DNA of 64,000 bases from Ferrimonas futtsuensis DSM 18154. GTDB taxonomy: Bacteria > Pseudomonadota > Gammaproteobacteria > Enterobacterales > Shewanellaceae. Where the stretch lies: the NCBI RefSeq assembly GCF_000422645.1, contig NZ_AUGL01000011.1, forward strand, positions 1-64,000, given 5' to 3'. This document shows, in pieces, positions 16,621-25,580 of this stretch; within the stretch, counting starts at the first letter, position 1, and each line of letters begins with the position of its first letter. The notes below the pieces were generated by a model. The model was given only the letters and a program-made list of their open reading frames with translations, did not search any database and had not been told where the DNA came from. The position numbers and the translations under genes were made by a program.

Positions 16621-16959
16621 ATGAAAAAAATTGCACTGACTGTGCTGGCGGTGGCCGGACTGGTCTTCTCTCTCAATGGGGTGGCCAAGGAGCATCTGGG
16701 GGATCGCCATGGGGGCCTGGGCATCGAATGTGCCGACTGCCACCAGACCGACAAACCCACCAAGCGTGCCAAGAGCAAGACCTGTAAGGCTTGCCATGGC
16801 GACAAGGTGGCGTTGCCCATCTTCCAGGCAGAGGAGCGCAGCGTCGACTTCCACGAGTCTCCCCATGGCAAAGTACGTTGCACCAAGTGTCACCTGGCTC
16901 ACCAGGAGCCGGTGATGTACTGCAACGAGTGCCATGCATTCGACAAACAGCTTCCCTAG
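16621..16959 (+). CDS. Secreted tetraheme cytochrome c subunit
   Basis: A 112-aa periplasmic cytochrome with a cleavable signal (residues 1 to about 22) and four CxxCH heme sites: CADCH 37-41, CKACH 55-59, CTKCH 87-91, CNECH 101-105, plus spare histidines for bis-His ligation. The size and heme count match the N-terminal domain of Shewanella flavocytochrome c, here as a separate polypeptide. It likely passes electrons from the quinol-oxidising CymA/NrfH type of protein (not in this window) to the flavoprotein encoded 58 bases upstream. Confidence 0.93.
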   Translation: MKKIALTVLAVAGLVFSLNGVAKEHLGDRHGGLGIECADCHQTDKPTKRAKSKTCKACHGDKVALPIFQAEERSVDFHESPHGKVRCTKCHLAHQEPVMYCNECHAFDKQLP

Positions 16960-17045
16960 GAACACCTGCCCGGGTTGCGCTTTGACGGTCTCGGCAACGC
17001 CTCTGGAGGGTCACACGCAGCCCTTTGGGCTGGCGGAGTAAAGTC

Positions 17046-18266
17046 ATGGCGGGGCGCAACCTGTTTTCCACTCTCGTTGGCATCAACTTCCTGACCACTC
17101 TGGGTCTGGGCGTCACCGATGCCTTCTTTTCACTCTATCTCACCGACCTTGGGGCCAGGGGCGGGTTTCTGGCCCTGGCGCTGACCCTCTATGCCGGCTC
17201 CAAATGTCTGTTCAGCCCTATGGCGAGCTGGTGTCTGTCGCGTCTGGGGACCAGGCGCAGCCTGCTGCTCTGCCTGTGGGGACAGCTGCTGATCGCCCTG
17301 GGCTTCCTGGCTCTGGATCACCTCTACGCCATCGCATTGCTGCGTATCCTTCAGGGGGGATTGTCGGCCCTGTTCAGGCCATTGATGCTGGCCCTGGTCA
17401 GCGATCTCGCTGAGCCTCGTCGCCGGGGGCAAACGGTGGCACGCATTGACCTGGCGTTCTACTCTGCCCTGGCGTTGGGCCCTCTGCTGGGAGGGGCTTT
17501 GGGGGACCACTTTGGTTGCGCCGGAGTCTATTGCCTGCTGGCGTTGTCGGCGTCTTTTTCCCTGGGTCTGGCGATGACGCTGTCCGGCGAGGCCAGGCGG
17601 CCCGAGACGCCGAGGCCCTCTCAATGGCGCCTGTTGGGGATGGTGCGGCTGTGTCGCGACCCAGCCTTGCAGAGTCTGTTGATCTACATCTTCACCCGCA
17701 CTCTGGGCATTGCCCAGGTCGGCCTGTTCTGGCCCATGATGCTCAGGGATGAGATTGGACTCAGCCTCAGCCAAACCGGCATCGTGCTGGCGGCCAACAG
17801 CCTGATGACCTTGGTGCTGCTGCAAACGGGCGGGTGGCTCAGTGACCGATGCTGCCGTTACCTGATGATGGTGGGGTGCACTGCCGGTACGGCACTGGGG
17901 CTGCTGCTGATGGCCGTGGTGCAGGAGTATGCTCAGGCGCTGTTGCTGGGTGCCTGGCTGGGCGGGCTGACGGCTCTGGCCCAACCGGCGTGCACCTCGT
18001 TGCTGCTGCAACAGGGGGAGCGCTTCGAGCGGGGCGCGGCCTTAAGTGTGTTTCATCTGGTGCTCAACCTGGGGTTTATCTTTGGTCCCCTGCTTGGGGG
18101 GAGCGTGCTGGCAAGCTGTGGGCTCAGCGCTGTCTTCGTTGCGACCGGACTGCTTACCCTCACCGCCTCCCTGTTCCTGCTGGTTCGTTTTTCCTCTGCG
18201 TCGCCATCTGGGCGGGGAGAACACTGGGCCGCCGGGGCTGAACACCGGCGTCAACCTGGCCGGTGA
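17046..18266 (+). CDS. MFS transporter
   Basis: A 406-aa major facilitator with about 12 membrane spans and a loop of the DxxxRR type (SRLGTRRS) between helices 2 and 3. ATG 17046 is preferred (GGAG upstream) over a TTG at 17025. It follows the cytochrome by 86 bases with only a weak CAGCCC/GGGCTG hairpin between, so it may belong to the same sigma-54 transcript. An attractive but unproven role is moving the reductase substrate or product across the inner membrane. The last 25 residues are polar and look non-conserved. Substrate unknown. Confidence 0.85.
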   Translation: MAGRNLFSTLVGINFLTTLGLGVTDAFFSLYLTDLGARGGFLALALTLYAGSKCLFSPMASWCLSRLGTRRSLLLCLWGQLLIALGFLALDHLYAIALLRILQGGLSALFRPLMLALVSDLAEPRRRGQTVARIDLAFYSALALGPLLGGALGDHFGCAGVYCLLALSASFSLGLAMTLSGEARRPETPRPSQWRLLGMVRLCRDPALQSLLIYIFTRTLGIAQVGLFWPMMLRDEIGLSLSQTGIVLAANSLMTLVLLQTGGWLSDRCCRYLMMVGCTAGTALGLLLMAVVQEYAQALLLGAWLGGLTALAQPACTSLLLQQGERFERGAALSVFHLVLNLGFIFGPLLGGSVLASCGLSAVFVATGLLTLTASLFLLVRFSSASPSGRGEHWAAGAEHRRQPGR

Positions 18267-18377
18267 CTCTGGCTCTGTGGGTTGTATCTTGGGGCCGGTT
18301 GCCCCTGAGCAGGCGGTGGCAATCAGCACCGTGTTGCCTTGGGCATCGGTGAGCAGCATCTGAGACCAGGTTTTCAC
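18210..18377 (-). CDS. Possible small ORF overlapping the MFS gene end
   Basis: A GTG at 18377 has an excellent ribosome site (AAGGAG, 8 bases upstream) and starts MKTWSQMLLTDAQGNTVLI. The frame stays open to 18042, but beyond about residue 55 it lies opposite the transporter and becomes low-complexity and charged, so the true end is unclear and the end given is approximate. It follows the porin-like gene by 65 bases and could be co-transcribed with it. No family is recognised. Confidence 0.3.
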
Positions 18378-18442
18378 GGCAGGACTCCTTGAGTCGATGA
18401 CTGGAGGGGTGGTTGGGAGCCTGAGCTCCCAACCAGGTTGGG

Positions 18443-19360
18443 TCAGAAGGATTTGGTGAAGGTCAGTACCAGAGACTCCCCTTCGGCGGTGTTATTGCTG
18501 TCGAACTCGCTGTGGAAGCGCAAGTTGGCCTGCAGCAGCCAGGGCAGGTACATCACATTCAGCTCAGCACCCAGGCCAAAGGAGCGTTTGCGCTGGTCCG
18601 CAATGGAGCCCGCGCCATCCTTGCTGTCGTCGCTGATCTGCCAGCCTGCGGAGTAGCTGACGCCAGGGCGGATCAGCCAGTGATCATCCAACAGGATGTT
18701 TTTGCCCACGCCCCCCTCCAGGCAGAACTCCATCCCGGGTCTGATGCCGGTGTCATCCTGGTGTCCATGCCACAGGGTGCGGGACAGGGTGCTGAAGCTC
18801 CAACTGCGGTCATCGTCGAAGAAGTAGGTGCCACCGGCGGTGATCATTCCCGACCAGTAGCCATAACCCACGGATTCCGGTTTGTCGGCGCTGTAGTCGC
18901 CGGTGGGCGCAATGGCGGCGATGGCCAGAATGGCGTCGAAGCGCGGGTTGAACCAGAATAGCGCCAGCGGCTCGATGACGATGTCGCCCACTTCCAAGCC
19001 GGAGGCAGCATCGAAGGCACCGCCGATGGCGATCTCCTTGTCGATGACCGGCACGATCAGGTTATAGGCCCAATTGGCGCCGAAAATCTTGGTGTCGGTG
19101 ACGTTGACGAACCGGTGGGCCTGGGCAAACACCTCCAGGCTGAAGTCCATCTGCTGGGCGTCGCCGTTATCATCGGTGAGGGTGTCGGCGTCATACCAGG
19201 TGTTGTAGAGCCGGTAGTGCATCCCTGGTGGCGGTGGGGTTCCCGCTTCGACCCCTTCCCCCCCTGGGGAGTAGTGGGATCCTGAGGTGGCGGCCAGTGC
19301 GCTGCCAATCATCGCCATGGGCAATGCCAGGACAGCGGTACGGTGTAGGCATTTCATCAT
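18443..19360 (-). CDS. Outer-membrane protein, Phenol_MetA_deg type
   Basis: A 305-aa secreted beta-barrel: signal peptide ending GSALA, PPPPGMHYRLYNTWYDAD, APTGDYS near the middle, and a C-terminal phenylalanine (TFTKSF). This layout fits the Phenol_MetA_deg (transporter-like) family, often found beside aromatic degradation genes. ATG 19360 has GGAGAG upstream; an open frame runs 21 codons further but lacks a site. A -24/-12-like element lies about 130 bases upstream, so it may share the sigma-54 activator. It points toward the MFS gene. Function in uptake of an aromatic compound is inferred. Confidence 0.82.
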   Translation of the reverse strand: MMKCLHRTAVLALPMAMIGSALAATSGSHYSPGGEGVEAGTPPPPGMHYRLYNTWYDADTLTDDNGDAQQMDFSLEVFAQAHRFVNVTDTKIFGANWAYNLIVPVIDKEIAIGGAFDAASGLEVGDIVIEPLALFWFNPRFDAILAIAAIAPTGDYSADKPESVGYGYWSGMITAGGTYFFDDDRSWSFSTLSRTLWHGHQDDTGIRPGMEFCLEGGVGKNILLDDHWLIRPGVSYSAGWQISDDSKDGAGSIADQRKRSFGLGAELNVMYLPWLLQANLRFHSEFDSNNTAEGESLVLTFTKSF

Positions 19361-19487
19361 TTTTCTCTCCAGAGCTGTCTCGGGGACAGCCAACCCAATG
19401 TGTAAGGAATCGGGCCCTCTCATCGACTCGGCAATTCAGGGATACCCCCAAGAGGGGCTCGATGGCTGGGGGCCCGACACCGGAGAG

Positions 19488-19503
19488 TGCATGGTTTATG
19501 CCA
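19488..19503 (-). promoter_or_regulatory. Sigma-54-like promoter of the outer-membrane gene
   Basis: On the minus strand TGGCATAAACCATGCA keeps the invariant GG and GC 10 bases apart (consensus TGGCAC-N5-TTGCA; two mismatches). A start near 19478 leaves a leader of about 118 bases. A half-site like the upstream enhancer (GGGTCTCA at 19529-19536) lies behind it, but no full palindrome. The stretch 19361-19724 holds no gene I can support. Confidence 0.5.
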
Positions 19504-19724
19504 CTGATTTGACGGCTAAAAGCATCCTCAAGGGTCTCACAATGGGCGTTTTTTTGATGTCCGGATTCTCAGGATGAAACTTGAGTCTTGATTTGATTAC
19601 TGGGTGTTTATTCAGTGTACGCTTGCTGTCGTGGTGGTCGGCGCAACCCTGATATCCGCAGCTTGGGACACTTTCTGAGGCTCAGGTTCGTTTACATTGG
19701 TGGCATATTGAGTTGGGGGAATCT

Positions 19725-19922
19725 ATGAGCAGCGAATTCTTGTTTTCCTATGGTCTCGGCATCCTGCTGACGCTGTGGGTGGTTTGGGATCTGGTGAGCG
19801 GCAGTGCCTATCTGTGGCATCGCCATAAGCGGTCCGAAGAGCCCGGCCTCTACTGGCTGGCCATGCTGCTCTGGAGTGCCCTGGCACTGACCTGTTTTAC
19901 CTACCCCTACTGGAACCTTTAA
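19725..19922 (+). CDS. Small two-span membrane protein
   Basis: A 65-aa protein with two hydrophobic helices (about residues 5-27 and 43-60) joined by a basic loop (HRHKRSEEPG). GGGGGA precedes the ATG. No family is recognised. It is a single-gene unit closed by a strong terminator and lies between the porin-like gene (divergent) and the radical SAM gene. Confidence 0.65.
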   Translation: MSSEFLFSYGLGILLTLWVVWDLVSGSAYLWHRHKRSEEPGLYWLAMLLWSALALTCFTYPYWNL

Positions 19923-19928
19923 GGTGTC

Positions 19929-19977
19929 GCCCACCGCCTGAGTCTTGTCAGACAGAGGGCGGGTGGGCACTTTTTTT
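19929..19977 (+). terminator. Terminator after small membrane protein
   Basis: GCCCACC-GCC pairs with GGGC-GGGTGGGC (one bulge) and is followed by seven T. Confidence 0.8.
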
Positions 19978-20015
19978 GGGGCTCTATGGTCCTGGTTGTT
20001 TTTCATGGAGTGTTT

Positions 20016-21260
20016 ATGCGGATAGCGGCGATCAAAGTGTGTCAGGAGTCGGGATTCAAATCCTACAAGGCGTATCAGGCCTCTCCGCCTCAGGGGATCT
20101 TCTCCCTGGCAGCGGCCACTCCAAAGCCTCATCAGGTGACCATTCTGGATGAAACCATAGGGGACGCCTTGCCGGAGGAGCACCAGTTCGACCTGTTGGT
20201 GCTGTTCGCCAGTACCCCGGACATCAGCCGAGCTTATTCATTGGCGGACAGCCAGCGAGCTCTCGGAGTGCCTGTGGTGTTGGCCGGTTTGCATGTGTCC
20301 GCCCTGCCGGAGGAGGCGCAGTTGCACGCCGATGCGGTGATGGTCGGGGAGGCGGAACAGGCGTGGCCGCAGCTGCTGGCGGACCTGGCTCAGGGGGCCC
20401 TCAAGCCCAGAAATCAGGGGCAGGGTTCGCTGGATCTGGCTACCCTGAATCCCTGGCCTATGGATGCCCGGCTCAGCAAGCGCTACGGCTGTTGGGGCGT
20501 CCTGGTGGGCCGTGGCTGCCGACACAGCTGCAGCTACTGCACGGTGCGGCCCTTCTTTAAACGGGAAGCGTTTCGTCCTGTGGATCAGGTCGTGGCAGAG
20601 ATACGGGCCAGCGGCTGTCAGTCACTGGAGCTGCACTGCGACAACCTTTGTGCCGATCGGGATTACGCCCTGTCGCTGTTTCGTGCCCTGACGCCGCTGA
20701 ATATTCACTGGGTAGGCGAAGCCACCCTGGACTTCGTCGAAGATGAGGAGTTGCTGGCGGCGGCGGTGGCATCCGGGCTGTGGTATCTGCTGATTGGCCT
20801 GGAGACGGTTTCCCAGGAGGCCCTGAAGGGGGCTGGCAAGAATTTCATCAAGGTGGACAGGGCTAAAGCGCTGATCGAAAGGCTGCACAGCTACAACGTC
20901 ATTGTCGACAGCTGTCTGCTGTTCGGCTTCGATCAGCACGACGGCGGCATCTTCGAGCGCACGCTGGCCTTTGTGGACGAGATTAAGCTGGACGTTCCCC
21001 AGCCCAATATTCTGACCCCTTTTCCCGGCACCAAGCTCTACAACCAGCTCGACAGGCAGGGCCGTCTTTTGACCCGGGACTGGCAAAGATACGACTGCTC
21101 CCAGGGGGTGTTTCAGCCAGCCCAGATGAGCGTTCAGGAGCTGGAGCAGGGGGTGGCCTGGTTGAACGACGAGCTGTGGAGTGCCAAAAGGACGCTGGGC
21201 CGATTCGGCCGGGTGGTGTCCATGCAGGGGTTCTCTGTGGCCACCTCTCTGTTCCTCTGA
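20016..21260 (+). CDS. B12-binding-type radical SAM protein
   Basis: A 414-aa protein with an N-terminal cobalamin-binding-like Rossmann domain (residues 1-130) and a radical SAM domain holding the cluster motif GRGCRHSCSYC (Cys168, Cys172, Cys175). A GLETVSQEALKGAGK strand follows, typical of the B12-rSAM class. The canonical DxHxxG cobalamin histidine is not visible, so cobalamin may not be bound tightly. ATG 20016 has GGAG 5 bases upstream; an open frame from 19986 is less likely. The reaction is unknown. The ABC membrane gene starts 8 bases after its stop, so the two probably work together. Confidence 0.85.
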   Translation: MRIAAIKVCQESGFKSYKAYQASPPQGIFSLAAATPKPHQVTILDETIGDALPEEHQFDLLVLFASTPDISRAYSLADSQRALGVPVVLAGLHVSALPEEAQLHADAVMVGEAEQAWPQLLADLAQGALKPRNQGQGSLDLATLNPWPMDARLSKRYGCWGVLVGRGCRHSCSYCTVRPFFKREAFRPVDQVVAEIRASGCQSLELHCDNLCADRDYALSLFRALTPLNIHWVGEATLDFVEDEELLAAAVASGLWYLLIGLETVSQEALKGAGKNFIKVDRAKALIERLHSYNVIVDSCLLFGFDQHDGGIFERTLAFVDEIKLDVPQPNILTPFPGTKLYNQLDRQGRLLTRDWQRYDCSQGVFQPAQMSVQELEQGVAWLNDELWSAKRTLGRFGRVVSMQGFSVATSLFL

Positions 21261-21268
21261 ACCAAAAC

Positions 21269-22159
21269 ATGAGCCCTTTATCCTCACCCTGGCCGCAGCG
21301 GCTGAGTCTGATGGCCCTGTGGCAACGTTTTCCGGGAAAAATTGTCCTGACCGTCCTGTTGGTGATGGTGGAAAATGCCCTGCTGGTGATGATTCCCCTG
21401 GCCCTGGGTTGGGGCATTGATGGGGTGATGGCGGGCAGTGCCTCGGGGATCTGGCCTTTGGCCATCCTGCTGGTCAGCGTGACCCTGGCGGTGATGGTGC
21501 GACGGCTGTATGACACTCGAGCCTATGGTGCCATCCGGGTAGAGCTGGGCAGTGAAGTGGGCAGGCGACTGGCAAGCCAGCCCCTGTCGGTACGCAGCGC
21601 CCGGCTGGATATGAGCCGGGAGCTGGTGGACTTTCTGGAGAACGAGCTGCCGCCGCTGCTGACGGCCATCATTCAGTTGCTGGCTGCCCTGATTATCCTG
21701 TCGGGTTTTGCCTGGGCTCTTGGCGCGGCGGCCCTGCTCACGGCCTTGGTGATGCTGGGGGCCTACAGCCTGTTTCATCCGCGGTATCGGCGTCTGAACC
21801 ACCTGATTAACCGCCAGCAGGAGCGCCAGGTCAGGGTGTTGCAACAGTCATCCGGGGAGAGCCTGTTGCTTCATCTGGTCCGGTTGCGCCATCGAGAGAT
21901 TCAACTGTCCGATACCGATGCCCTGATGTATGGCCTGCTTTACCTGATGCAGTTTGCCTTCATCCTGGCAAACCTGATGCTGGCGGCAATCTGGGTGGTT
22001 CAACCCAGCGCCGGCACCCTCTTCGCCATCGTCACCTACAGCTGGGAGTTTGTGGAGGCGGCAGTGATGTTGCCGGTGGCGCTGCAGGGTGTCTCACGGC
22101 TGCAGTCCATCAGCGCCAGGCTGATGGCTGTGGGGTCTGGCGCTGAGAGCGCACACTGA
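21269..22159 (+). CDS. ABC exporter membrane domain without ATPase
   Basis: A 296-aa protein matching the six-helix membrane half of type-IV ABC exporters: first pair at about 20-70, a long cytoplasmic helix region with ARLDMSRELVDFLENELPP, and further spans to about 280. No Walker A, signature or Walker B motif follows and the gene simply ends, as in the stand-alone ABC six-transmembrane-domain proteins. The partner ATPase, if any, is elsewhere. ATG 21269 is 8 bases after the radical SAM stop. Confidence 0.82.
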   Translation: MSPLSSPWPQRLSLMALWQRFPGKIVLTVLLVMVENALLVMIPLALGWGIDGVMAGSASGIWPLAILLVSVTLAVMVRRLYDTRAYGAIRVELGSEVGRRLASQPLSVRSARLDMSRELVDFLENELPPLLTAIIQLLAALIILSGFAWALGAAALLTALVMLGAYSLFHPRYRRLNHLINRQQERQVRVLQQSSGESLLLHLVRLRHREIQLSDTDALMYGLLYLMQFAFILANLMLAAIWVVQPSAGTLFAIVTYSWEFVEAAVMLPVALQGVSRLQSISARLMAVGSGAESAH

Positions 22160-22222
22160 GATGGCCTTTTTCTCCGAGGCGGGTCATCATCACTGCATCT
22201 TCCAAGCTGAGAGAGTCTTAGG

Positions 22223-23164
22223 GTGTCACAGAAACCCTCGCTGCCGGCCCCGCACAATCTGGTGCCGGAACTGCAACTGGTGGAGCCATTGCCGCCGCAC
22301 TGGCGCAAGCGCTTCGAGAAAGCCATTGGCTTTATGATGGCCAATCTGGATGAGGTGCCCCCCCCAAGCTGGGATGAAGTGGCAGCCCATTGCGCCATCT
22401 CCCCTCACCATTTTCACCGCATCTTTCATTCGGTGTTCCACCAGACCCCGGGTCAGTACCTGAGCCGGATGCGGTTGCAGACCGCGGTGCACCTGCTGCT
22501 GGCCTCGGCAAAGCGCAGCGTCACCGAGATCGCTCACGCCACCGGCTACTCCTCCTCTCAGGCCCTGGCCAAGGCGCTCAAAAGAGAGCTGGGCACCAGT
22601 GCCAGGGCGATTCGGGCGCTGGGCAAGGACTCGGAGCTGCATGAGCTGGGTCAGTTGCTGGAGCAGCTGGGGCATCCCAAGCCAGAGGCCGGCAGTCTGG
22701 AGAGCCAGCTGGTGGCCGGGGTCGAGTGTGAGTTGCTGTCGCAGCCCCGGCGAACCCTCAAGGGACGACGGCTGACGGCGCCCAGCCTGGAGCAGCTGTG
22801 TGACCTTGGGGCGTCGGTGGGGGCGCAGCCACTGCTGATGGTGTCTGACGTGACCGCCCAGCTCACCGCCAACCTGTTCGATTATAAAATGGATGTCGGA
22901 GTGCGGGTGGACGAAGCGTCTACGCAGGGCGGAAGTGGGGTTATTCGGACTCTGCCCGCGGGTGATTATCTCTGTTGTCGGGTGGCCCTGGCGTCGGAGA
23001 CCGCCTACTTTGCGGTGTGGGACAAGTTGCTCCATGAAGTGGTGCGCCAGGGGCTGGATTTGCCGGAAGAGGGGATGGCGGTGGAGATTGTCGAGAACCC
23101 CGCTGAGATGACCCGGGATGTGTGGGTGATGACCCTGCAGCTGCAGGTAGACAGGGTGGAATAG
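22223..23164 (+). CDS. AraC-family regulator with GyrI-like sensor domain
   Basis: A 313-aa transcription factor with two AraC helix-turn-helix motifs at about residues 35-135 (WDEVAAHCAISPHHFHRIF; VTEIAHATGYSSSQALAKALK) and a GyrI-like/effector-binding domain from about 165 to the end (LPAGDYLCCRV). Unlike classical AraC, the DNA-binding domain is N-terminal, as in Rob and SoxS-GyrI fusions that bind small hydrophobic ligands. GTG start at 22223. It lies 63 bases after the ABC gene in the same direction and may control the radical SAM/ABC pair. Confidence 0.9.
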   Translation: MSQKPSLPAPHNLVPELQLVEPLPPHWRKRFEKAIGFMMANLDEVPPPSWDEVAAHCAISPHHFHRIFHSVFHQTPGQYLSRMRLQTAVHLLLASAKRSVTEIAHATGYSSSQALAKALKRELGTSARAIRALGKDSELHELGQLLEQLGHPKPEAGSLESQLVAGVECELLSQPRRTLKGRRLTAPSLEQLCDLGASVGAQPLLMVSDVTAQLTANLFDYKMDVGVRVDEASTQGGSGVIRTLPAGDYLCCRVALASETAYFAVWDKLLHEVVRQGLDLPEEGMAVEIVENPAEMTRDVWVMTLQLQVDRVE

Positions 23165-23180
23165 CCCGGGTGAATAACAC

Positions 23181-23209
23181 AAAAAAGCCGCTCCCATGAG
23201 CGGCTTTTT
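23181..23209. terminator. Bidirectional terminator between AraC gene and gor
   Basis: GCCGCTC / GAGCGGC stem with a CCAT loop, flanked by A6 on one side and T5 on the other, between two convergent genes. Confidence 0.85.
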
Positions 23210-23226
23210 GCATTCTGTGCCTGCGC

Positions 23227-24582
23227 TTAGCGCATGGTGACAAACTCTTCGGCGCTGGTGGGGTGCAGGGCCACGGTGTTGTCGAAGTCCGCCTTGGTGG
23301 CGCCCATCTTGATGGCCACGGCGAAGCCCTGGAGGATCTCATCCATGCCGAAGCCGATGCCGTGCAGGCCGACGATCTTCTCCTCGGGACCGGCGCACAC
23401 CAGTTTCATTTGGGTCTGCTGGCGGTGGGCGGTGACCGCGGTGTACATGGCGGCAAAGCCTGAGGTGTACACCTTGACGTTTTCCTCGCCATACTGCTCC
23501 ACCGCCTGAGGCTCGGTGAGGCCAATGGTGCCAATGGCCGGGTGGCTGAACACCACGGTGGGCACCAGTGAGTAATCCATCTTGGCATTGGGCTGGTTGC
23601 CGAACAGGCGCTCAGACAGTTGACGACCCGCCTTGACCGCCACCGGCGTCAGTTCGATGCCGCCCTCCATGATGTCGCCCACGGTGTAGATGCCGGGCAC
23701 ATTGGTGTTCTGGTACTCATCCACCGGGATGAAGCCGCGCTCGTTGGTCTTGACCCCGGATGCCTCGATGTTGATCACGTCGGTGGCCGGTTCACGGCCG
23801 ATGGCCCAGATCAGGCTGTCCACATTGAGGCTGTTGCCGTTCTCCAGCTTCAGGGTCAGGCTGCCGTCGGACTCTTTCACCACCTCGCTGGGGATGGAGT
23901 GGGTGTGCAGGGTCGGCCCCTCCTTCTCCATCAGCTCCACCAGGGTCTGGGTGATCAGCGGATCGAAGTTGCGCAGTGGTGCGTGCTTGCGCACCAGCAG
24001 GTGGGTTTCGCTGCCCAGGGAGTGCAGTACCCCGGCCAGTTCTACGGCGATGTAACCGGCGCCCACCACCGCCACCCGCTTGGGCTGCTCGGTGAGGGCG
24101 AAGAAGCCGTTTGAGTCGATGCCGTGTTCGGCGCCGGGGATGTTGGGGATGGTGGGGCGACCGCCGGTGGCGATCAGGATGTTCGGGGCGGTGTAGTGTT
24201 CGCCGTTCACCTCGAGGGTGCGCTCATCGACAAACTTGCCGAAGCCGTTGACCAGGGTGACGCCGTTGGCGTCCAAGCCACGGTTGTAGCCGCCGTGAAT
24301 GCGCTCGATGTAGGCTTCGCGGCTTGCCACCAGCTTGCCCCAGTCGAATTTGTTGAGGGTGAGATCGAAGCCGTAATCCGGGCCGTAGAGGTTGACCGCC
24401 TCCGCCACCTGGGCGCCGAACCACATCACCTTCTTGGGCACGCAACCGACGTTCACGCAGGTTCCGCCCAGGTGCTTGGCCTCGATAAGCAGCACCTTGG
24501 CGCCGCGCATGGCGGCCCGGTTGGCGGAAGCGATGCCGCCGCTGCCGGCACCGAGAACGATATAGTCAAATTGCTGAGCCAT
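23227..24582 (-). CDS. gor: Glutathione reductase
   Basis: Reduces GSSG with NADPH in the cytoplasm. The 451-aa flavoprotein has the FAD motif [14 protein letters not shown], the redox disulfide [16 protein letters not shown], the NADP-binding [15 protein letters not shown] and the dimer-interface [11 protein letters not shown] with the catalytic histidine-glutamate. It matches E. coli Gor in length (450). It is the third minus-strand gene of a thiol cluster (sigma factor, GST, gor) with 140 bases before it, so a separate promoter is possible. Confidence 0.96.
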   Translation of the reverse strand: MAQQFDYIVLGAGSGGIASANRAAMRGAKVLLIEAKHLGGTCVNVGCVPKKVMWFGAQVAEAVNLYGPDYGFDLTLNKFDWGKLVASREAYIERIHGGYNRGLDANGVTLVNGFGKFVDERTLEVNGEHYTAPNILIATGGRPTIPNIPGAEHGIDSNGFFALTEQPKRVAVVGAGYIAVELAGVLHSLGSETHLLVRKHAPLRNFDPLITQTLVELMEKEGPTLHTHSIPSEVVKESDGSLTLKLENGNSLNVDSLIWAIGREPATDVINIEASGVKTNERGFIPVDEYQNTNVPGIYTVGDIMEGGIELTPVAVKAGRQLSERLFGNQPNAKMDYSLVPTVVFSHPAIGTIGLTEPQAVEQYGEENVKVYTSGFAAMYTAVTAHRQQTQMKLVCAGPEEKIVGLHGIGFGMDEILQGFAVAIKMGATKADFDNTVALHPTSAEEFVTMR

Positions 24583-24722
24583 GGAAAAAATCCTTTGATG
24601 GTGAGCTGTGAATTGGCAGAACTAGCCTAAGTTAACTCTGATCTGGGGCCGGCCTCAAACGAAAACAAGGGATTGGTCTAATCGGATTAGGCGGAGGGAA
24701 GCTCCGCCTGGGTGGGTGAGAA

Positions 24723-25505
24723 TCAGCCACAGCAGCCGCTGTCGCCACACTGGCTGGCGGTGGTGTCGCAGGCCTGGAGTTGAGTGCAGCACTTCAGTTC
24801 GGTGCATTGCTGCTCCAGGGTGTGAGCATCGCAATCGCACTTGGGGCAGTGCTGGCGCAGGCGTCCCAGCAGGGTGCGCTCAGACAGGTAGTACTCTTCG
24901 AAGCGCTCCATAAAGGCAGTGGAGACACTGGGGGCGGTCAGGCCGCTGTCCAGAATGGCGCTCTGCCAGGCTTGCACCTTAGGGAAACCGGCCAGGAAGT
25001 CGTAACCGGTTTTCTCCTTGATGATCCAGGCCCGGTGCAGCACCGGCAGCCAGGCGATGTCCACCATGGAGGGGCTATTACTGTTGAAGTAGCGGTGAGT
25101 GCCTAGCGCCTTTTCCACCTTGGTGAAGGCACCGGCCAGTTTGGCGCTGCGCTCCACCAGGGTCTCGATGTCGGCGCTGCTCTGAGCGGAACATTGGACC
25201 AGGTATTGCTTGCTGCCCAGGGTGCTCCAGGCCCGATTGAGTGCCTTCTGCTCCGGGGTGAGCTCCGGCTGCAGCGGGCCGAAGCTGTCCTCCAGGTACT
25301 CGGCAATGGCGTCGGACTCGAACAGGGCGCTGCCCTGTTCGGTCAGCAGCAGCGGCACCTGGCCGTTGGGGGAGATCTCCAGGAACCAGTCCGGCTTGTT
25401 GGCCAGCTCGATGTACTCCACTTGGTAAGGCAGCCCCTTGGCCTCCAGCAGGGCGGTGATGCGCTGGACGAAGGGGCAGATGGTAAAACTGATCACTTTC
25501 AGCAT
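24723..25505 (-). CDS. GST-like protein with a cysteine-rich tail
   Basis: A 260-aa protein. Residues 1-80 form a thioredoxin-fold GST N-domain (SFTICPFVQR, with ISPNGQVPLLL supplying the cis-proline) and 90-215 the helical C-domain. The last 41 residues (from CPKCDC to GCCG) contain ten cysteines in pairs and CxC/CxxC steps, like a metallothionein; this is not part of normal GSTs. AGGAG precedes the ATG. It lies 75 bases downstream of the sigma factor gene. Metal binding or redox buffering by the tail is inferred. Confidence 0.85.
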   Translation of the reverse strand: MLKVISFTICPFVQRITALLEAKGLPYQVEYIELANKPDWFLEISPNGQVPLLLTEQGSALFESDAIAEYLEDSFGPLQPELTPEQKALNRAWSTLGSKQYLVQCSAQSSADIETLVERSAKLAGAFTKVEKALGTHRYFNSNSPSMVDIAWLPVLHRAWIIKEKTGYDFLAGFPKVQAWQSAILDSGLTAPSVSTAFMERFEEYYLSERTLLGRLRQHCPKCDCDAHTLEQQCTELKCCTQLQACDTTASQCGDSGCCG

Positions 25506-25580
25506 GGTGGTCTCCTAAGACATTTTCTGTGATGCCTTACCAGACGCAGGCGCCGATGAAAGGACGCAAAATATTGTTGC

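Noticed and set aside
18411-18434. GGTTGGGAGC/GCTCCCAACC hairpin as a terminator for the outer-membrane gene
   Set aside because: The stem is perfect but no T run follows on either strand, so termination is not supported; it may be an RNA-stability element.
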